Positions 45,881 through 55,518 are shown, counted from the stretch's first letter. The stretch: 64,000 bases of DNA from Microtetraspora sp. NBRC 13810 (GCF_030268685.1 NZ_BSRQ01000009.1:186001-250000), one strand, 5' to 3'. Notes: generated from the sequence alone by a model not told the origin. Numbers and translations: made by a program.

Positions 45881-46599
45881 GAGAAGGGTCCCGTCCGGAC
45901 GAGTTTGGCCGCTTCGGCCTGGTCTGTGGGGCCCGTGCCGTACGACGGGCAGAGTGCGGCCAGCGGGCAGGCGCCGCAGGCGGGCTTGCGGGCGTGGCAG
46001 ATCCGGCGGCCGTGCCAGATCAGGCGGTGGGACAGCATGGTCCACTCGCCCCGCGGGATCAGGTCGCCGATGATGTGCTCGATCTTGACGGGGTCGGTCT
46101 CCGTGGTCCAGCCGAAGCGGCGGGTCAGCCGCTGGAAGTGGGTGTCGACGGTGATGCCGGGCACGCCGAAGGCGTTGCCGAGCACGACGTTGGCGGTCTT
46201 GCGGCCGACGCCGGGCAGCTTGACGAGGTCCTTCAGCCTGCCGGGCACCTCGCCGCCGTGCCGCTCGCACAGGCCCTGGGCCATGCCGATGATGCTCGTC
46301 GTCTTGGCCCGGAAGAACCCGGTGGACCGGATCATCTCCTCCAGCTCAGCCCGGTCCGCGCCCGCATACGCTTCCGCTGTCCGATATTTCGCAAATACGA
46401 CCGGTGTCACCATATTTACCCGTTTGTCCGTACACTGTGCGGAGAGGATCGTGGCGACCAGGAGTTCGAGAGGGTTGGCGAAGTCGAGCTCGCAATGGGC
46501 GTCAGGATAGGTCTCCGCCAGGATCCGGTTCATCCGCCTGGCGCGACGCACGAGAGCGAGACGTGATTCCCCAGCCGGGGCGACTGCTTGACGGGGCAC
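45877..46599 (-). CDS. nth: Endonuclease III
   Basis: 240 residues. HhH motif [14 protein letters not shown] with catalytic Lys, catalytic Asp in VDTHFQRL, and a [4Fe-4S] cluster C-x6-C-x2-C-x5-C ([17 protein letters not shown]). It removes oxidised pyrimidines as a DNA glycosylase/AP lyase. Divergent from crp. Start ATG at 46599; a shorter GTG start is possible. Confidence 0.96.
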   Translation of the reverse strand: MPRQAVAPAGESRLALVRRARRMNRILAETYPDAHCELDFANPLELLVATILSAQCTDKRVNMVTPVVFAKYRTAEAYAGADRAELEEMIRSTGFFRAKTTSIIGMAQGLCERHGGEVPGRLKDLVKLPGVGRKTANVVLGNAFGVPGITVDTHFQRLTRRFGWTTETDPVKIEHIIGDLIPRGEWTMLSHRLIWHGRRICHARKPACGACPLAALCPSYGTGPTDQAEAAKLVRTGPFS

Positions 46600-46722
46600 C
46601 GCAACAGCCTACGCGGGTAGCCCGGCAAGAGCCGCCGGGTGGGGTACGTCACAATGGCTGCGTGTGCATCGGCGAGCCGGCCCGAGGAGCCGCGCGAGCA
46701 CGAGCTTACTCATGGAGGCACT

Positions 46723-47403
46723 GTGAACACCGACGACGTGCTGGGCAAGGCCCCCTTGTTCGCCGCGCTCGACCGTGAGGGGGCCGCAGCCCTGCGGACG
46801 AGCATCTCGGAGGTCGAGCTCCACAAGGGGCGGACACTCTTCAGCGAGGGCGAGACAGGGGACCGGCTCTACGTCGTGCTCGAAGGCAAGATCAAGCTTT
46901 CCCGCACCTCCCCCGACGGCCGGGAGAACCTGCTGAGCGTCCTCGGACCGGGCGAGATGTTCGGCGAGCTGTCCCTCTTCGACCCGCGCCCGCGCACAGC
47001 GAGCGCGACCGCACTCACCGACGTACGGCTGGCCGGGCTCGGCCACGACGACCTGCGCCCCTGGCTCACCGGCCGTCCCGAGGTGGCCCTGCACCTGCTG
47101 CGCGCCCTGGCCCAGCGGCTCCGCCGGACCAACGACGTGCTGGCCGACCTGGTCTTCACCGACGTGCCCGGCCGGGTGGCCAAACAGCTGCTCGACCTCG
47201 CCGACCGGTTCGGCCAGCGGATGGACGACGGCCTGCGGGTGCACCACGACCTGACCCAGGAGGAGCTGGCCCAGCTCGTGGGCGCTTCCCGGGAGACCGT
47301 GAACAAGGCCCTGGCCGACTTCGCCCAGCGCGGCTGGCTGCGGATCGAGGCCAAGGCCGTGGTCATCATGGACATGGAGCGCCTGTACAACCGCTCCCGC
47401 TAG
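46723..47403 (+). CDS. crp: CRP/FNR-family transcriptional regulator (Crp, Rv3676-like)
   Basis: 226 residues. cAMP-binding barrel with the phosphate-binding cassette MFGELSLFDPRPRTASATA (Glu and Arg that hold cAMP), dimer helix and HTH TQEELAQLVGASRETVNKAL. Highly like mycobacterial CRP and Streptomyces Crp, which controls germination, growth and secondary metabolism. GTG start after GGAGG at 46723. Divergent from nth. Confidence 0.95.
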   Translation: MNTDDVLGKAPLFAALDREGAAALRTSISEVELHKGRTLFSEGETGDRLYVVLEGKIKLSRTSPDGRENLLSVLGPGEMFGELSLFDPRPRTASATALTDVRLAGLGHDDLRPWLTGRPEVALHLLRALAQRLRRTNDVLADLVFTDVPGRVAKQLLDLADRFGQRMDDGLRVHHDLTQEELAQLVGASRETVNKALADFAQRGWLRIEAKAVVIMDMERLYNRSR

Positions 47404-47407
47404 GGGT

Positions 47408-48205
47408 TCAGGACCGCTCCAGGTAGTCGAGCTGGGCACGGACCGACATCTCGGCCGCCGGCCACAGGGACCGGTCCACCCCCGCGTAGACGATCTCGAC
47501 GATCTCCCGCGGCGTCCGGGCCCCCGCCTCCCGGGCCCGCCTGATCTCGTCCAGCCGTTGACGGCGGTGGGCGATGTAGCCGTCGAGCACGCCGACCGGA
47601 TCGGCCAGCACCTGGCCGTGGCCGGGCAGCAGCGAGCGTGCGGCCACCCGCTCGGCGGTGGCTCTGAGCAGGTCCAGACTGCGCAAGTAGTCGCCCAGGT
47701 CGCCGTCCGGGGCGATCACGGTGGTGCCGCGCCCGAGCACGGTGTCCCCGGTGAGCAGGGCGCCGTCACCGGGCAGCCAGAAGCACAGCGAGTCGAAGGA
47801 GTGCCCGGGGGTGCCCACCACCCGCACCTCCAGGTCGCCGAGCGCGATCACGTCCCCGTCGGCGAGCCCCTCGCCGCCGAGCGTGTGCCGGGGGTCCAGG
47901 GCGCGCACCGGGGCGCCCACCATCTCGGCGAACCTCCCGGCGCCGCCGCTGTGGTCGTCGTGGCCGTGCGTGAGCAGCACCTCGGCGACCCGCCGCTCCC
48001 CCACGTGGTCCGCGACCCTGCGCAGGTGCCCCTCGTCCCGCGGCCCGGGGTCCACCACGAGCACGGCGGACGCGTCCGGACCGCCGAGCACCCAGGTGTT
48101 CGTGCCGTCCAGCGTCATCGGCGAAGGGTTGGGGGCCAGCAGGTTGACCGCGTTCGGCGTGCCCGCCCCGTCGGGGCTCCCGCCCGGGATCCGCAGCCCG
48201 CTCAC
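47408..48205 (-). CDS. Metallo-beta-lactamase-fold hydrolase (LACTB2-like, Rv3677c)
   Basis: 265 residues. Zinc ligands HGHDDH, later GTPGHS, TGDTVLG and LLPGHG, then the C-terminal helical region typical of LACTB2 (RRQRLDEIRRA). GTG start overlaps the NUDIX stop (GTGA). LACTB2-like enzymes are ribonucleases or thioester hydrolases; the substrate here is unknown. Order MBL-RidA beside crp matches M. tuberculosis. Confidence 0.93.
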   Translation of the reverse strand: MSGLRIPGGSPDGAGTPNAVNLLAPNPSPMTLDGTNTWVLGGPDASAVLVVDPGPRDEGHLRRVADHVGERRVAEVLLTHGHDDHSGGAGRFAEMVGAPVRALDPRHTLGGEGLADGDVIALGDLEVRVVGTPGHSFDSLCFWLPGDGALLTGDTVLGRGTTVIAPDGDLGDYLRSLDLLRATAERVAARSLLPGHGQVLADPVGVLDGYIAHRRQRLDEIRRAREAGARTPREIVEIVYAGVDRSLWPAAEMSVRAQLDYLERS

Positions 48206-49017
48206 GCGCCCTCCCCGGACACCTGGAGCCTGATCTCGCCGTCCACCTCGACCACCCTGGGCATGATGGTGACGATCTCCCGCTCGGTGGCGAGGATCTC
48301 CTCCGGACCGGCGTAACCGGACAGCTCGGTGAGCGTCCGGCGGGTGGGCGGCATGAGGAAGATCTCCCCCTGGTCGGCCTGCCGGAGCGCCCGCCCCGGC
48401 CGTACCCAGGCCACCTGGTCGGCCTCGCCGCCCACGTCGCGGGTGCGCTGGCCGGGCGGCAGCGCGGCCACGAAGAAGCGGGTGTCGAACCGCCTGCTCT
48501 CCACCTCGGGGGTGATCCAGTGCGCCCAGGGACGCAGCAGGTCGGCCCGCAGGACCAGGCCGCGGCGGCCGAGGAAGTCGGCGAACGACAGGCTCCTGTC
48601 GATCAGGGCCAGCCGGTCGGCCTCCCAGTCCTCCCCCGTGGTGTCGGCGACCACCGACCCGGCGTCCGGCCCGGCCAGCAGCACGCCGGACTCCTCGAAC
48701 GTCTCCCGTACGGCGGCGCACACCAGCCCCCGGGCGGTGCTCTCCGCGGCGCGGAAGACCTCGCCCCACTCGGCCGGCGACGGACCGGCCCAGGAGATCG
48801 CCTGGTCGGAGTCGCGCGGATCGACGGAGCCGCCCGGGAAGACGAACGCGCCCGCCGCGAAGGCCATGCTGGCCCTGCGCCTCATCATGTAGACCTCGGG
48901 GCCGGGCCGGAGGACGACCACGGTGGCCGCGTCCCTGGCCGGAACGGGCTGGACGCGCCCGGCCAGGACGTCACGCGCGTGCTCGCCGGCCACGCCGGGG
49001 AGCGGGATTCCGTTCAT
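48202..49017 (-). CDS. NUDIX hydrolase (RPP/NUDT19-like)
   Basis: 271 residues. AGAFVFPGGSVDPRD then a distant RETFEESGV, i.e. the NUDIX box with the long insert of the NUDT19-type CoA diphosphatases. Start ATG at 49017 with CGGAG. It is coupled to the MBL gene downstream. NUDT19 cleaves CoA esters; this is by family. Confidence 0.88.
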   Translation of the reverse strand: MNGIPLPGVAGEHARDVLAGRVQPVPARDAATVVVLRPGPEVYMMRRRASMAFAAGAFVFPGGSVDPRDSDQAISWAGPSPAEWGEVFRAAESTARGLVCAAVRETFEESGVLLAGPDAGSVVADTTGEDWEADRLALIDRSLSFADFLGRRGLVLRADLLRPWAHWITPEVESRRFDTRFFVAALPPGQRTRDVGGEADQVAWVRPGRALRQADQGEIFLMPPTRRTLTELSGYAGPEEILATEREIVTIMPRVVEVDGEIRLQVSGEGA

Positions 49018-49108
49018 GCAGCACTCCGCCTTCCTCCCGCCCCCTCGGCAGAACGAGTTCGGGTTCCAGCCATCCTGACCCACCGCTCCCGGCGCTCACA
49101 ACGGGGGG

Positions 49109-49567
49109 TCAGCGAACCTCGGCGATCAGCTCCACCTCGACCGGCGCGTCCAGCGGCAGCACCGCCATGCCGATCGCGCTCCGCGCGTGCCGGCCGGCCT
49201 CGCCCAGCACCTCGGCGAACAGCTCGCTCGCGCCGTTGATCACCTGGGCCTGGCCGGTGAAGCCGGGGTCGCTGGCGACGAAGCCCACCACCTTGACGAT
49301 CCGCACCACCTCGGACAGCTCGCCCACCACGGTCTTCAGCGCGGCCAGCCCGTTCAGCGCGCAGATCCTGGCCAGCTCGTTGGCCCGCTCGGGATCCACC
49401 TCGGCGCCGACCTTGCCGGTCGTGGGCAGCTTGCCGTCCACGAAGGGCACCTGGCCCGAGACGTAGACGTGGTTGCCCGACCTGACCGCCGGCACGTAGG
49501 CGGCCAGCGGGGGCACCACCTCGGGCAACGTCAGACCGAGCTCCGCGAGGCGCTCCTCCGGGGTCAT
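49109..49567 (-). CDS. RidA/YjgF family protein
   Basis: 152 residues. RidA-like trimer fold: VYVSGQVPFVDGKLP, AALKTVVGELSEVVRIVKVVGFV and RSAIGMAVLPLDAPVEVE, with the conserved Arg before SAIG. RidA hydrolyses reactive enamines/imines made by PLP enzymes. ATG overlaps the DUF4177 stop. Rv3678c is the M. tuberculosis counterpart. Confidence 0.93.
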   Translation of the reverse strand: MTPEERLAELGLTLPEVVPPLAAYVPAVRSGNHVYVSGQVPFVDGKLPTTGKVGAEVDPERANELARICALNGLAALKTVVGELSEVVRIVKVVGFVASDPGFTGQAQVINGASELFAEVLGEAGRHARSAIGMAVLPLDAPVEVELIAEVR

Positions 49568-49719
49568 GCCTTCTCCCGCTTCATGTAGGCCACGAGCTGC
49601 TCCGGGTTCGGGCCGGGCACGACCTGGACGAGCTCATACCCGTCCTCGCCCCAGTTGTCCAAGATCTGCTTGGTCGCGTGGGTGAGGAGGGGGACCGTGA
49701 CGTACTCCCATTTCTTCAT
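49564..49719 (-). CDS. DUF4177-like small protein, 51 aa
   Basis: MKKWEYVTVPLLTHATKQIL, then DNWGEDGYELVQVVPGPN. The KWEY...LNxxGxxGWELV pattern is the DUF4177 core. It begins a coupled pair with ridA and is divergent from the ArsA-type genes, 91 bases away. Function unknown. Confidence 0.82.
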   Translation of the reverse strand: MKKWEYVTVPLLTHATKQILDNWGEDGYELVQVVPGPNPEQLVAYMKREKA

Positions 49720-49810
49720 GGGGGTCACATTAGCGATGCGGGCGAGGGTGAAGCATTTCACTGACCCTCCACCCCAGCTTCACAAATGGCCGTTCGGTAG
49801 CCTTCGAATC

Positions 49811-50815
49811 GTGAGCGCTCGCGACTCTGACTGGGACGGCGTCAGGCTCCACGTCGTCACTGGTAAGGGCGGCACCGGAAAGACCACGGTCGCCGCGTCG
49901 CTCGCCCTTGCCCTGGCATCCGGGGGCCGTAAGGTGCTGCTCGTCGAAGTGGAGGGGCGGCAGGGGATCGCCCAGGTCTTCGACCTGCCGCCACTGCCGT
50001 ACGAGGAACGCAAGATCGCGGTCGCCCCCGGCGGGGGCGACGTCTTCGCGCTGGCCGTCGATCCCGAGGAGGCCATGCTCGAATACCTGGAGATGTTCTA
50101 CGGCATGCGCCGGGCCGGCCGCGCGCTGACCAAGATCGGCGTCGTCGACTTCGCCACCACGATCGCGCCCGGCCTGCGCGACGTCCTGGTCACCGGCAAG
50201 ACCAGCGAGGCCGTACGGCGGCGCGGCGCGGACGGCAGGCGCGTCTATGACGCGGTCGTGCTCGACGCGCCGCCCACCGGGCGGATCGCCCGCTTCCTCA
50301 ACGTCACCTCCGAGGTCGCCGGCCTGGCCCGGATGGGACCGATCAAGAACCACGCCGACCTGGTCCGCGGGGTGATGGCCTCCCCGGAGACGGCGGTGCA
50401 CTTCGTGACGCTGCTGGAGGAGATGCCGGTCCAGGAGACCCTGGACGGCGTCGCGGAGCTGCGCGGCGCGGGCCTGCCGACCGGCGGGATCTTCGTCAAC
50501 ATGGTGCGGCCCGCGCTGCTGCCCGAGGCCACGCTCGAAGCCGCCAGGCGGGGCCGGCTGGACCTCGGCGAGCTGACACTCGGGCTGAAGGCGGCCGGGC
50601 TGGCCGACCTCGCCACCGGCACCGCCGCGGTGGCCGAGGCGCTCGCGCTGGAGGTGGCCGAGCACGCGGCCCGCACCGAGCTGGAGCGCGGCGAGCGGGA
50701 GTCGCTGAGCTCCTCGGGGCTGCCGCAGTACGAGCTGGGGTTGCTGGCCGACGGTGTCGATCTGGCCGGTTTATACGAGCTGGCGGAGTCGATGTGCGAA
50801 CAGGGGGCCGCATGA
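49811..50815 (+). CDS. ArsA/GET3-like anion-transporting ATPase, first subunit (Rv3679/BagA-like)
   Basis: 334 residues. P-loop VTGKGGTGKTTVAASLALALA with the deviant Walker A Lys, switch I/II region VVLDAPPTGRIARFLNV. In mycobacteria Rv3679/Rv3680 (BagA/BagB) are membrane-associated ATPases tied to glycerol/reactive aldehyde defence and cell envelope. GTG start at 49811. The stop overlaps the start of the second ATPase (ATGA). Confidence 0.93.
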   Translation: MSARDSDWDGVRLHVVTGKGGTGKTTVAASLALALASGGRKVLLVEVEGRQGIAQVFDLPPLPYEERKIAVAPGGGDVFALAVDPEEAMLEYLEMFYGMRRAGRALTKIGVVDFATTIAPGLRDVLVTGKTSEAVRRRGADGRRVYDAVVLDAPPTGRIARFLNVTSEVAGLARMGPIKNHADLVRGVMASPETAVHFVTLLEEMPVQETLDGVAELRGAGLPTGGIFVNMVRPALLPEATLEAARRGRLDLGELTLGLKAAGLADLATGTAAVAEALALEVAEHAARTELERGERESLSSSGLPQYELGLLADGVDLAGLYELAESMCEQGAA

Positions 50816-51945
50816 TGGCGAAGAGCACTCCGGTGCTGGAGATCGACGCGATCCTCGACGATCCGCAGACCAGGATCGTCGTGTGCTGCGGCTCCGGCGG
50901 GGTGGGCAAGACCACCACCGCGGCCGCGCTGGGCCTACGGGCCGCCGAGCGCGGGCGCACGGTGGTGGTCCTCACCGTGGACCCCGCGCGCCGCCTGGCG
51001 CAGTCCATGGGGCTCACAGAGCTGGACAACACCCCGCGCCCGGTGCCCGGCATCCAGGGCGAAGGGGCCCTGCACGCGATGATGCTGGACATGAAGCGCA
51101 CCTTCGACGAGATCATCGAAGCGCACGCGGACCCCGAGCGCGCCCAGCAGATCCTGACGAATCCCTTCTACCAGTCGCTGTCGTCCAGCTTCTCCGGGAC
51201 GCAGGAGTACATGGCCATGGAGAAGCTCGGCCAGCTCCGCCGGTCCGGCAACTGGGATCTGATCATCGTGGACACGCCGCCGTCCCGCTCCGCGCTCGAC
51301 TTCCTCGACGCGCCGGAGCGGCTCGGCAGGTTCCTCGACGGGCGGCTGATCCGGCTGCTCATGGCTCCGGCCAAGGCGGGAGGGCGCAGCGCGTTCAAAC
51401 TGCTCAACGCGGGTTTCGGCCTGGTCGCGGGCGTGCTCACCAAGGTGCTCGGCGCGCAGGTGCTCAAGGACATCCAGACGTTCGTCTCCGCGCTGGACGC
51501 GGTCTTCGGCGGGTTCCGGCAGCGCGCCGAGCAGACATACAAGCTGCTTCAGGCGCCCGGCACCGCCTTCGTGGTGGTCGCGGCGCCCGAGCGTGACGCG
51601 ATGCGCGAGGCGTCGTACTTCGTGGAGAGGCTCGCCGAGGAGCGCATGCCGCTGGCCGGACTGGTGATCAACCGAGTCCACCTCTCGCCCGCGGGAGCCC
51701 TCTCGGCGGCACGCAGCGCGGCTGCCGCCGAGGACCTGGAGTCACGGGGTGAGCACGAGCTGACCGCCGCGGTGTTGCGGCTACACACCGGGCGGATGCA
51801 GCTTGCGGCTCGCGAGCATCGTGAGCGGGAACACTTCGTCTCCGCTCATCCCACCGTGCCCCTCGCACAGGTGCCCGCGATGCCCGCCGATGTCCACGAC
51901 CTCGACGGACTACGCGAAATCGGCACCCTGCTCGCCGCCTCGTAG
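50812..51945 (+). CDS. ArsA/GET3-like ATPase, second subunit (Rv3680/BagB-like)
   Basis: 377 residues. P-loop CCGSGGVGKTTTAAALGLRA, LTVDPARRLAQS and IIVDTPPSRSALDFLDAPERL. It pairs with the preceding subunit, overlapping by four bases, and should form the heterodimer known in M. tuberculosis. A hydrophobic stretch (AFKLLNAGFGLVAGVLTKVLG) may hold a membrane-contacting helix. Confidence 0.93.
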   Translation: MMAKSTPVLEIDAILDDPQTRIVVCCGSGGVGKTTTAAALGLRAAERGRTVVVLTVDPARRLAQSMGLTELDNTPRPVPGIQGEGALHAMMLDMKRTFDEIIEAHADPERAQQILTNPFYQSLSSSFSGTQEYMAMEKLGQLRRSGNWDLIIVDTPPSRSALDFLDAPERLGRFLDGRLIRLLMAPAKAGGRSAFKLLNAGFGLVAGVLTKVLGAQVLKDIQTFVSALDAVFGGFRQRAEQTYKLLQAPGTAFVVVAAPERDAMREASYFVERLAEERMPLAGLVINRVHLSPAGALSAARSAAAAEDLESRGEHELTAAVLRLHTGRMQLAAREHREREHFVSAHPTVPLAQVPAMPADVHDLDGLREIGTLLAAS

Positions 51946-52023
51946 ACGGGGCAGGACTGCCTGAGGGGCATGCCGGACGGCCGGCCGGCGACCACCGGCC
52001 GCCGGTCCGATCGGGACCGGACA

Positions 52024-52048
52024 CCGGCGGGGGCGGGCCGCCCGCCGG
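52024..52048. terminator. Hairpin between the convergent ArsA-like and whiB genes
   Basis: CCGGCGGG and CCCGCCGG pair around a nine-base loop, directly next to the wblA stop. Possible bidirectional terminator. Confidence 0.45.
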
Positions 52049-52050
52049 GG

Positions 52051-52347
52051 TCAGCCCGCGATCAACTCATTGGTCCGTTCGTACTCTTCTTTGGCCGACT
52101 CCAGCAGCTCTCGCCACGACGTCACGTCAGGCCGCCTACGCAGGAGCGCACGACGCTCCCGCTCGGTCATACCGCCCCAGACGCCGAACTCGATGCGGTT
52201 GTCCAGCGCATCAGCCAGGCATTCGGTCCGGACCGGGCACCCTCGACAGATCAGCTTCGCCCTGTTCTGGGCGGCACCCTGCACGAAAAGCGCGTCAGGA
52301 TCCGCACCTCGACAGGCGGCACGGGAGGTCCAATCCGTGATCCACAT
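52051..52347 (-). CDS. wblA: WhiB-family iron-sulfur regulator (WblA/WhiB4)
   Basis: 98 residues. Cys12, Cys34, Cys37 and Cys43 (C-x21-C-x2-C-x5-C) bind the [4Fe-4S] cluster; FGVWGGMTERERR is the turn motif. Position between the ArsA-like pair and ponA2 identifies WhiB4 of mycobacteria, orthologous to Streptomyces WblA, a redox and development regulator. The basic C terminus (RRALLRRRP) binds DNA. ATG start. Confidence 0.95.
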   Translation of the reverse strand: MWITDWTSRAACRGADPDALFVQGAAQNRAKLICRGCPVRTECLADALDNRIEFGVWGGMTERERRALLRRRPDVTSWRELLESAKEEYERTNELIAG

Positions 52348-52633
52348 TTCGACCCCACTCCCCTTAGGTGGTCAGTCGTCTTGTCGGCCGACGGGCGCGG
52401 GCGTCGAGCCTCCTTATTCAGTTGCCGCAGAGGAGAACGTACGCAACCAGGCGTTCGGGCCGACAGCCCCCGGCTGGGCCAATTTCCCGCCTGGTCATCT
52501 ACGGACACGTGGCCGGGAATGACTAGTTACCCCAACCTCAAGGTCACAGTTTCCTGGGTTCGTAAGGCGCAGGGCAACACAAATCCGACTTTCAGTACTG
52601 ATCGAGCCGGGCAATCCACGTAGTCTTGTCTTC
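52348..52633. promoter_or_regulatory. Divergent wblA/ponA2 promoter region
   Basis: 286 bases between the divergent starts, AT-richer near 52500-52610. No specific operator could be assigned by eye. Confidence 0.4.
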
Positions 52634-54886
52634 GTGCAAGCACAGGGCAAAGACAAGGTATCGGTGGTAGGAAGCGTCCTGCGGCTGATCGTCGCGAGCG
52701 CGGCCGCCGGGGTGCTGGCGGCCGCCGTGGCCTTGCCCGCCGTCGGCGGGGCGGGGATGACCGTCAAGTCCGCGACCGAGGAGCTTGCGCTCACCCCCGA
52801 GGAGCTCGACGAGCCGCCGCTCCCCGAGACGACCAAGCTGCTCGACGTCGACGGCAAGCAGTTCGCGCAGTTCTTCTTCGAGAACCGCGAGTCCGTCAAG
52901 CTCGACGAGGTCGCCCCCGTGATGCGCGAGGCGATCGTCGCGATCGAGGACTTCCGGTTCTACGAGCACGGCCCCATCGACATCGAGGGCACCTTCCGCG
53001 CGCTCGCCAAGAACGTCTCGACCGGCGGGGTGACCCAGGGCGGTTCGTCGATCACGCAGCAATACGTGAAGCAGGTCCTGTTCAACAAGGCGGAGACCAA
53101 GGCCGAGAAGGCCGCCGCCATCGAGACCACGCTCTCCCGCAAGCTGACCGAGCTGCGCTTCGCGATGGCGATCGAGAAGAAATACTCCAAGAACGAGATC
53201 CTGGAGCGTTACCTCAACATCTCCTACTTCGGCGCCGGGGCCTACGGCATCCAGGCCGCCGCCAAGCGCTTCTTCGACAAGCCCGCCTCCAAGCTCACGC
53301 TCGCCGAGGCCGCCACCCTGGCCGGCGCGGTGCAGAACCCCTCCCGCACCGACCCCAACGTCGACCGGGCCAGCCGTGACCGACTGCTGGAGCGGCGCAA
53401 CACCGTGCTGGACCGGATGGCCGAGCTGAAGAAGATCACCCCGGTCGAGGCGGCGGAGGCCAAGAAGGAGAAGCTCGGCTGGGAGGACGTCGACGTCCCC
53501 GGCGGCTGCCAGGAGAGCGAGTTCCCCTACTTCTGCCTCTACGTCCAGCAGGAGCTGCGCACCAACTCCGCGTTCGGCAAGACCGAGAAGGAGCGCCTCG
53601 ACCTGCTCCGCGACGGCGGCCTGGTGATCAAGACCACCCTCGACCCCAAGATGCAGCGGGCCTCCGAGAAGGCGATCGGCGAATACGTCCACACCAGCGA
53701 CAAGCCGGTGGCCTCCCAGGCGATGGTGGTGCCGGGCACCGGTGAGATCAGGGCGATGGCCGCGAGCCGCAAGTTCGGCGGCAACAAGGGCAAGAACGAG
53801 ATCAGCTACAACCTCCCTGCCGACGCCCAGCACGGCGGCGGCGCCGGCTTCCAGGCGGGCTCCACCTTCAAGGTCTTCACCCTGCTCACCGCCCTGGACA
53901 AGGGCATGAAGGTCGGCGACGGCATCGTGGCGCCCGACGTCTACCGCGCCCCCGCCACCAACTCCTTCCGCGACTGCGACGGCAACCGGGTCGGCGACCC
54001 CACCCACGAGGTCGCCAACTCCAGCGAGGGCGGCGGCGGCTTCAAGAGCCTGCAGACCGGCACCTGGGGCTCGGTGAACACCTTCTTCGTCGCACTCCAG
54101 CAGAAGGTCGGCCTGTGTGACACGGTCGAGATGGCCAAGAAGCTCGGCATCAAGCGCGCCGACGGCAAGGGCCTGCGCGAGTTCGAGACCTTCACGCTCG
54201 GCATCAACGAGATGGACCCGATCACCGTGGCCAACTCCTACGCCACGATCGCCGCGCGGGGCACCTACTGCCGGCCCATGGTCATCTCCGAGGTCCGCGA
54301 CGAGCGCACCGGCAAGACCAAGGACTACAAGCCCAAGTGCAAGGAGGTCCTGGACAAGGAGGTCGCCGACGCGGCCAGTCACATCCTGTCCGGGGTGTTC
54401 ACCAAGGGCACGATGAGCGGCGTGGGCGGCATCGGCCGCGACGCCGCGGGCAAGACCGGCACCACCGACGACTACACCGCCGCCTGGTTCGCCGGTTACA
54501 CCCCCGACCTGGCCTCCGCGGTCAGCGTGGGCGACCCGCGCGGCGCCTTCGGCCACGACCTCATCGGCGTCACGATCGGCGACCGCTACTACAGCTACGT
54601 GTACGGCGCCGACATCTCCGGCCGGATCTGGAAATACTCCATGATCGACGCGCTCAAGGGCACGCCGGCCACCTCGTTCACCCCGATGGACAACTCGCGC
54701 TTCGGCGGTTGCAGCACCGCCTGCGCGCCCAAGCCCCCGCCGAAGAAGGACCGCGGCGGCGACGACGGCGACGGCGAGGGTGAGGACGGCGACGACGGCG
54801 GTGACGACGGCGGCAACGGCAGCGACGACTTCTGGAACCGCGGAGGCGGCGACGACGACGCGGGCCCGATCACTCCGTTCGACTGA
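52634..54886 (+). CDS. ponA2: Bifunctional penicillin-binding protein 1 (PonA2-type)
   Basis: 750 residues. N-terminal anchor, GT51 glycosyltransferase (EDFRFYEHGPIDIEG; GGVTQGGSSITQQYVKQ) and transpeptidase with STFK (near residue 415), SVN and KTGTTDDY. It polymerises and crosslinks peptidoglycan. Position next to wblA/whiB4 equals M. tuberculosis ponA2 (Rv3682). Unlike that protein there is no PASTA domain; the C terminus is instead a Lys/Asp/Gly-rich acidic tail. GTG start, weak ribosome site. Confidence 0.95.
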   Translation: MQAQGKDKVSVVGSVLRLIVASAAAGVLAAAVALPAVGGAGMTVKSATEELALTPEELDEPPLPETTKLLDVDGKQFAQFFFENRESVKLDEVAPVMREAIVAIEDFRFYEHGPIDIEGTFRALAKNVSTGGVTQGGSSITQQYVKQVLFNKAETKAEKAAAIETTLSRKLTELRFAMAIEKKYSKNEILERYLNISYFGAGAYGIQAAAKRFFDKPASKLTLAEAATLAGAVQNPSRTDPNVDRASRDRLLERRNTVLDRMAELKKITPVEAAEAKKEKLGWEDVDVPGGCQESEFPYFCLYVQQELRTNSAFGKTEKERLDLLRDGGLVIKTTLDPKMQRASEKAIGEYVHTSDKPVASQAMVVPGTGEIRAMAASRKFGGNKGKNEISYNLPADAQHGGGAGFQAGSTFKVFTLLTALDKGMKVGDGIVAPDVYRAPATNSFRDCDGNRVGDPTHEVANSSEGGGGFKSLQTGTWGSVNTFFVALQQKVGLCDTVEMAKKLGIKRADGKGLREFETFTLGINEMDPITVANSYATIAARGTYCRPMVISEVRDERTGKTKDYKPKCKEVLDKEVADAASHILSGVFTKGTMSGVGGIGRDAAGKTGTTDDYTAAWFAGYTPDLASAVSVGDPRGAFGHDLIGVTIGDRYYSYVYGADISGRIWKYSMIDALKGTPATSFTPMDNSRFGGCSTACAPKPPPKKDRGGDDGDGEGEDGDDGGDDGGNGSDDFWNRGGGDDDAGPITPFD

Positions 54887-54905
54887 CCCGCCCTGAACGC
54901 TCCGC

Positions 54906-54937
54906 CCGGGTGAGCCCCCCGCCGAGGGCTCACCCGG
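54906..54937. terminator. Bidirectional terminator between ponA2 and the yqeY-like gene
   Basis: CCGGGTGAGCCC and GGGCTCACCCGG form a perfect 12-bp stem with an eight-base loop between two convergent stops. Confidence 0.75.
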
Positions 54938-54946
54938 ATCCGCCGG

Positions 54947-55405
54947 TCAGCCGGCCGCGAGCCGCGTCCGTACGGCCTGCGCGACCCGGCCGCCCTCGGC
55001 CCGGCCCGCGACCTTCGGGTTCAGCACCTTCATCACCTGTCCCATCGCCTTCGGCCCCTCCGCGCCGCTCTCCGCGATGGCCTCGTCGACCAGCCTGCCC
55101 AGCTCGTCGTCGGAGAGCTGGGCGGGCAGGTAAGCCTCCAGCACGGACTCCTCGTCCCGCTCCGCCTGGGCCTGCTCGGCCCGGCCCGCGTCGGCGAACG
55201 CGGTGGCCGCCTCCCGCCGCTTCTTCGCCTCCTTCGTCAGGACCTTGAGGATCTCGTCGTCCGACAGCTCCCTGGCCTCCTTGCCGGAGACCTCCTCGGT
55301 GCTGATCGCCGCGAGGGCCATGCGAATCGTCCGGGTACGAAGCTCGTCCCGGGCCTTCATCGAGACCGACAGGTCGGCCTTCAACTTGTCCTTCAAAGCG
55401 CTCAT
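54947..55405 (-). CDS. GatB/YqeY-domain protein
   Basis: 152 residues. Fits the YqeY family: MSALKDKLKADLSVSMKARD, RTIRMALAAISTEE, EAYLPAQLSDDEL and MGQVMKVLNPKVAGRAEGG. The GatB-like tail suggests tRNA-dependent amidotransferase ancestry; function is unknown. The ATG at 55414 is an alternative start. Confidence 0.93.
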   Translation of the reverse strand: MSALKDKLKADLSVSMKARDELRTRTIRMALAAISTEEVSGKEARELSDDEILKVLTKEAKKRREAATAFADAGRAEQAQAERDEESVLEAYLPAQLSDDELGRLVDEAIAESGAEGPKAMGQVMKVLNPKVAGRAEGGRVAQAVRTRLAAG

Positions 55406-55518
55406 GCGGTCCATCTTGCCGTCTCACCAGCCCCGCCGTAGCCCAGGTTTACGGCGCCCCGCCGTACGTCCCGTGGCGAACGAACCGTCGCGCGCGGCTC
55501 GTCGGGCATGATGAAGAT

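Noticed and set aside
52592-54556. A 654-aa minus-strand frame antisense to ponA2
   Set aside because: Shadow frame; the plus strand carries complete GT51 and transpeptidase motifs.
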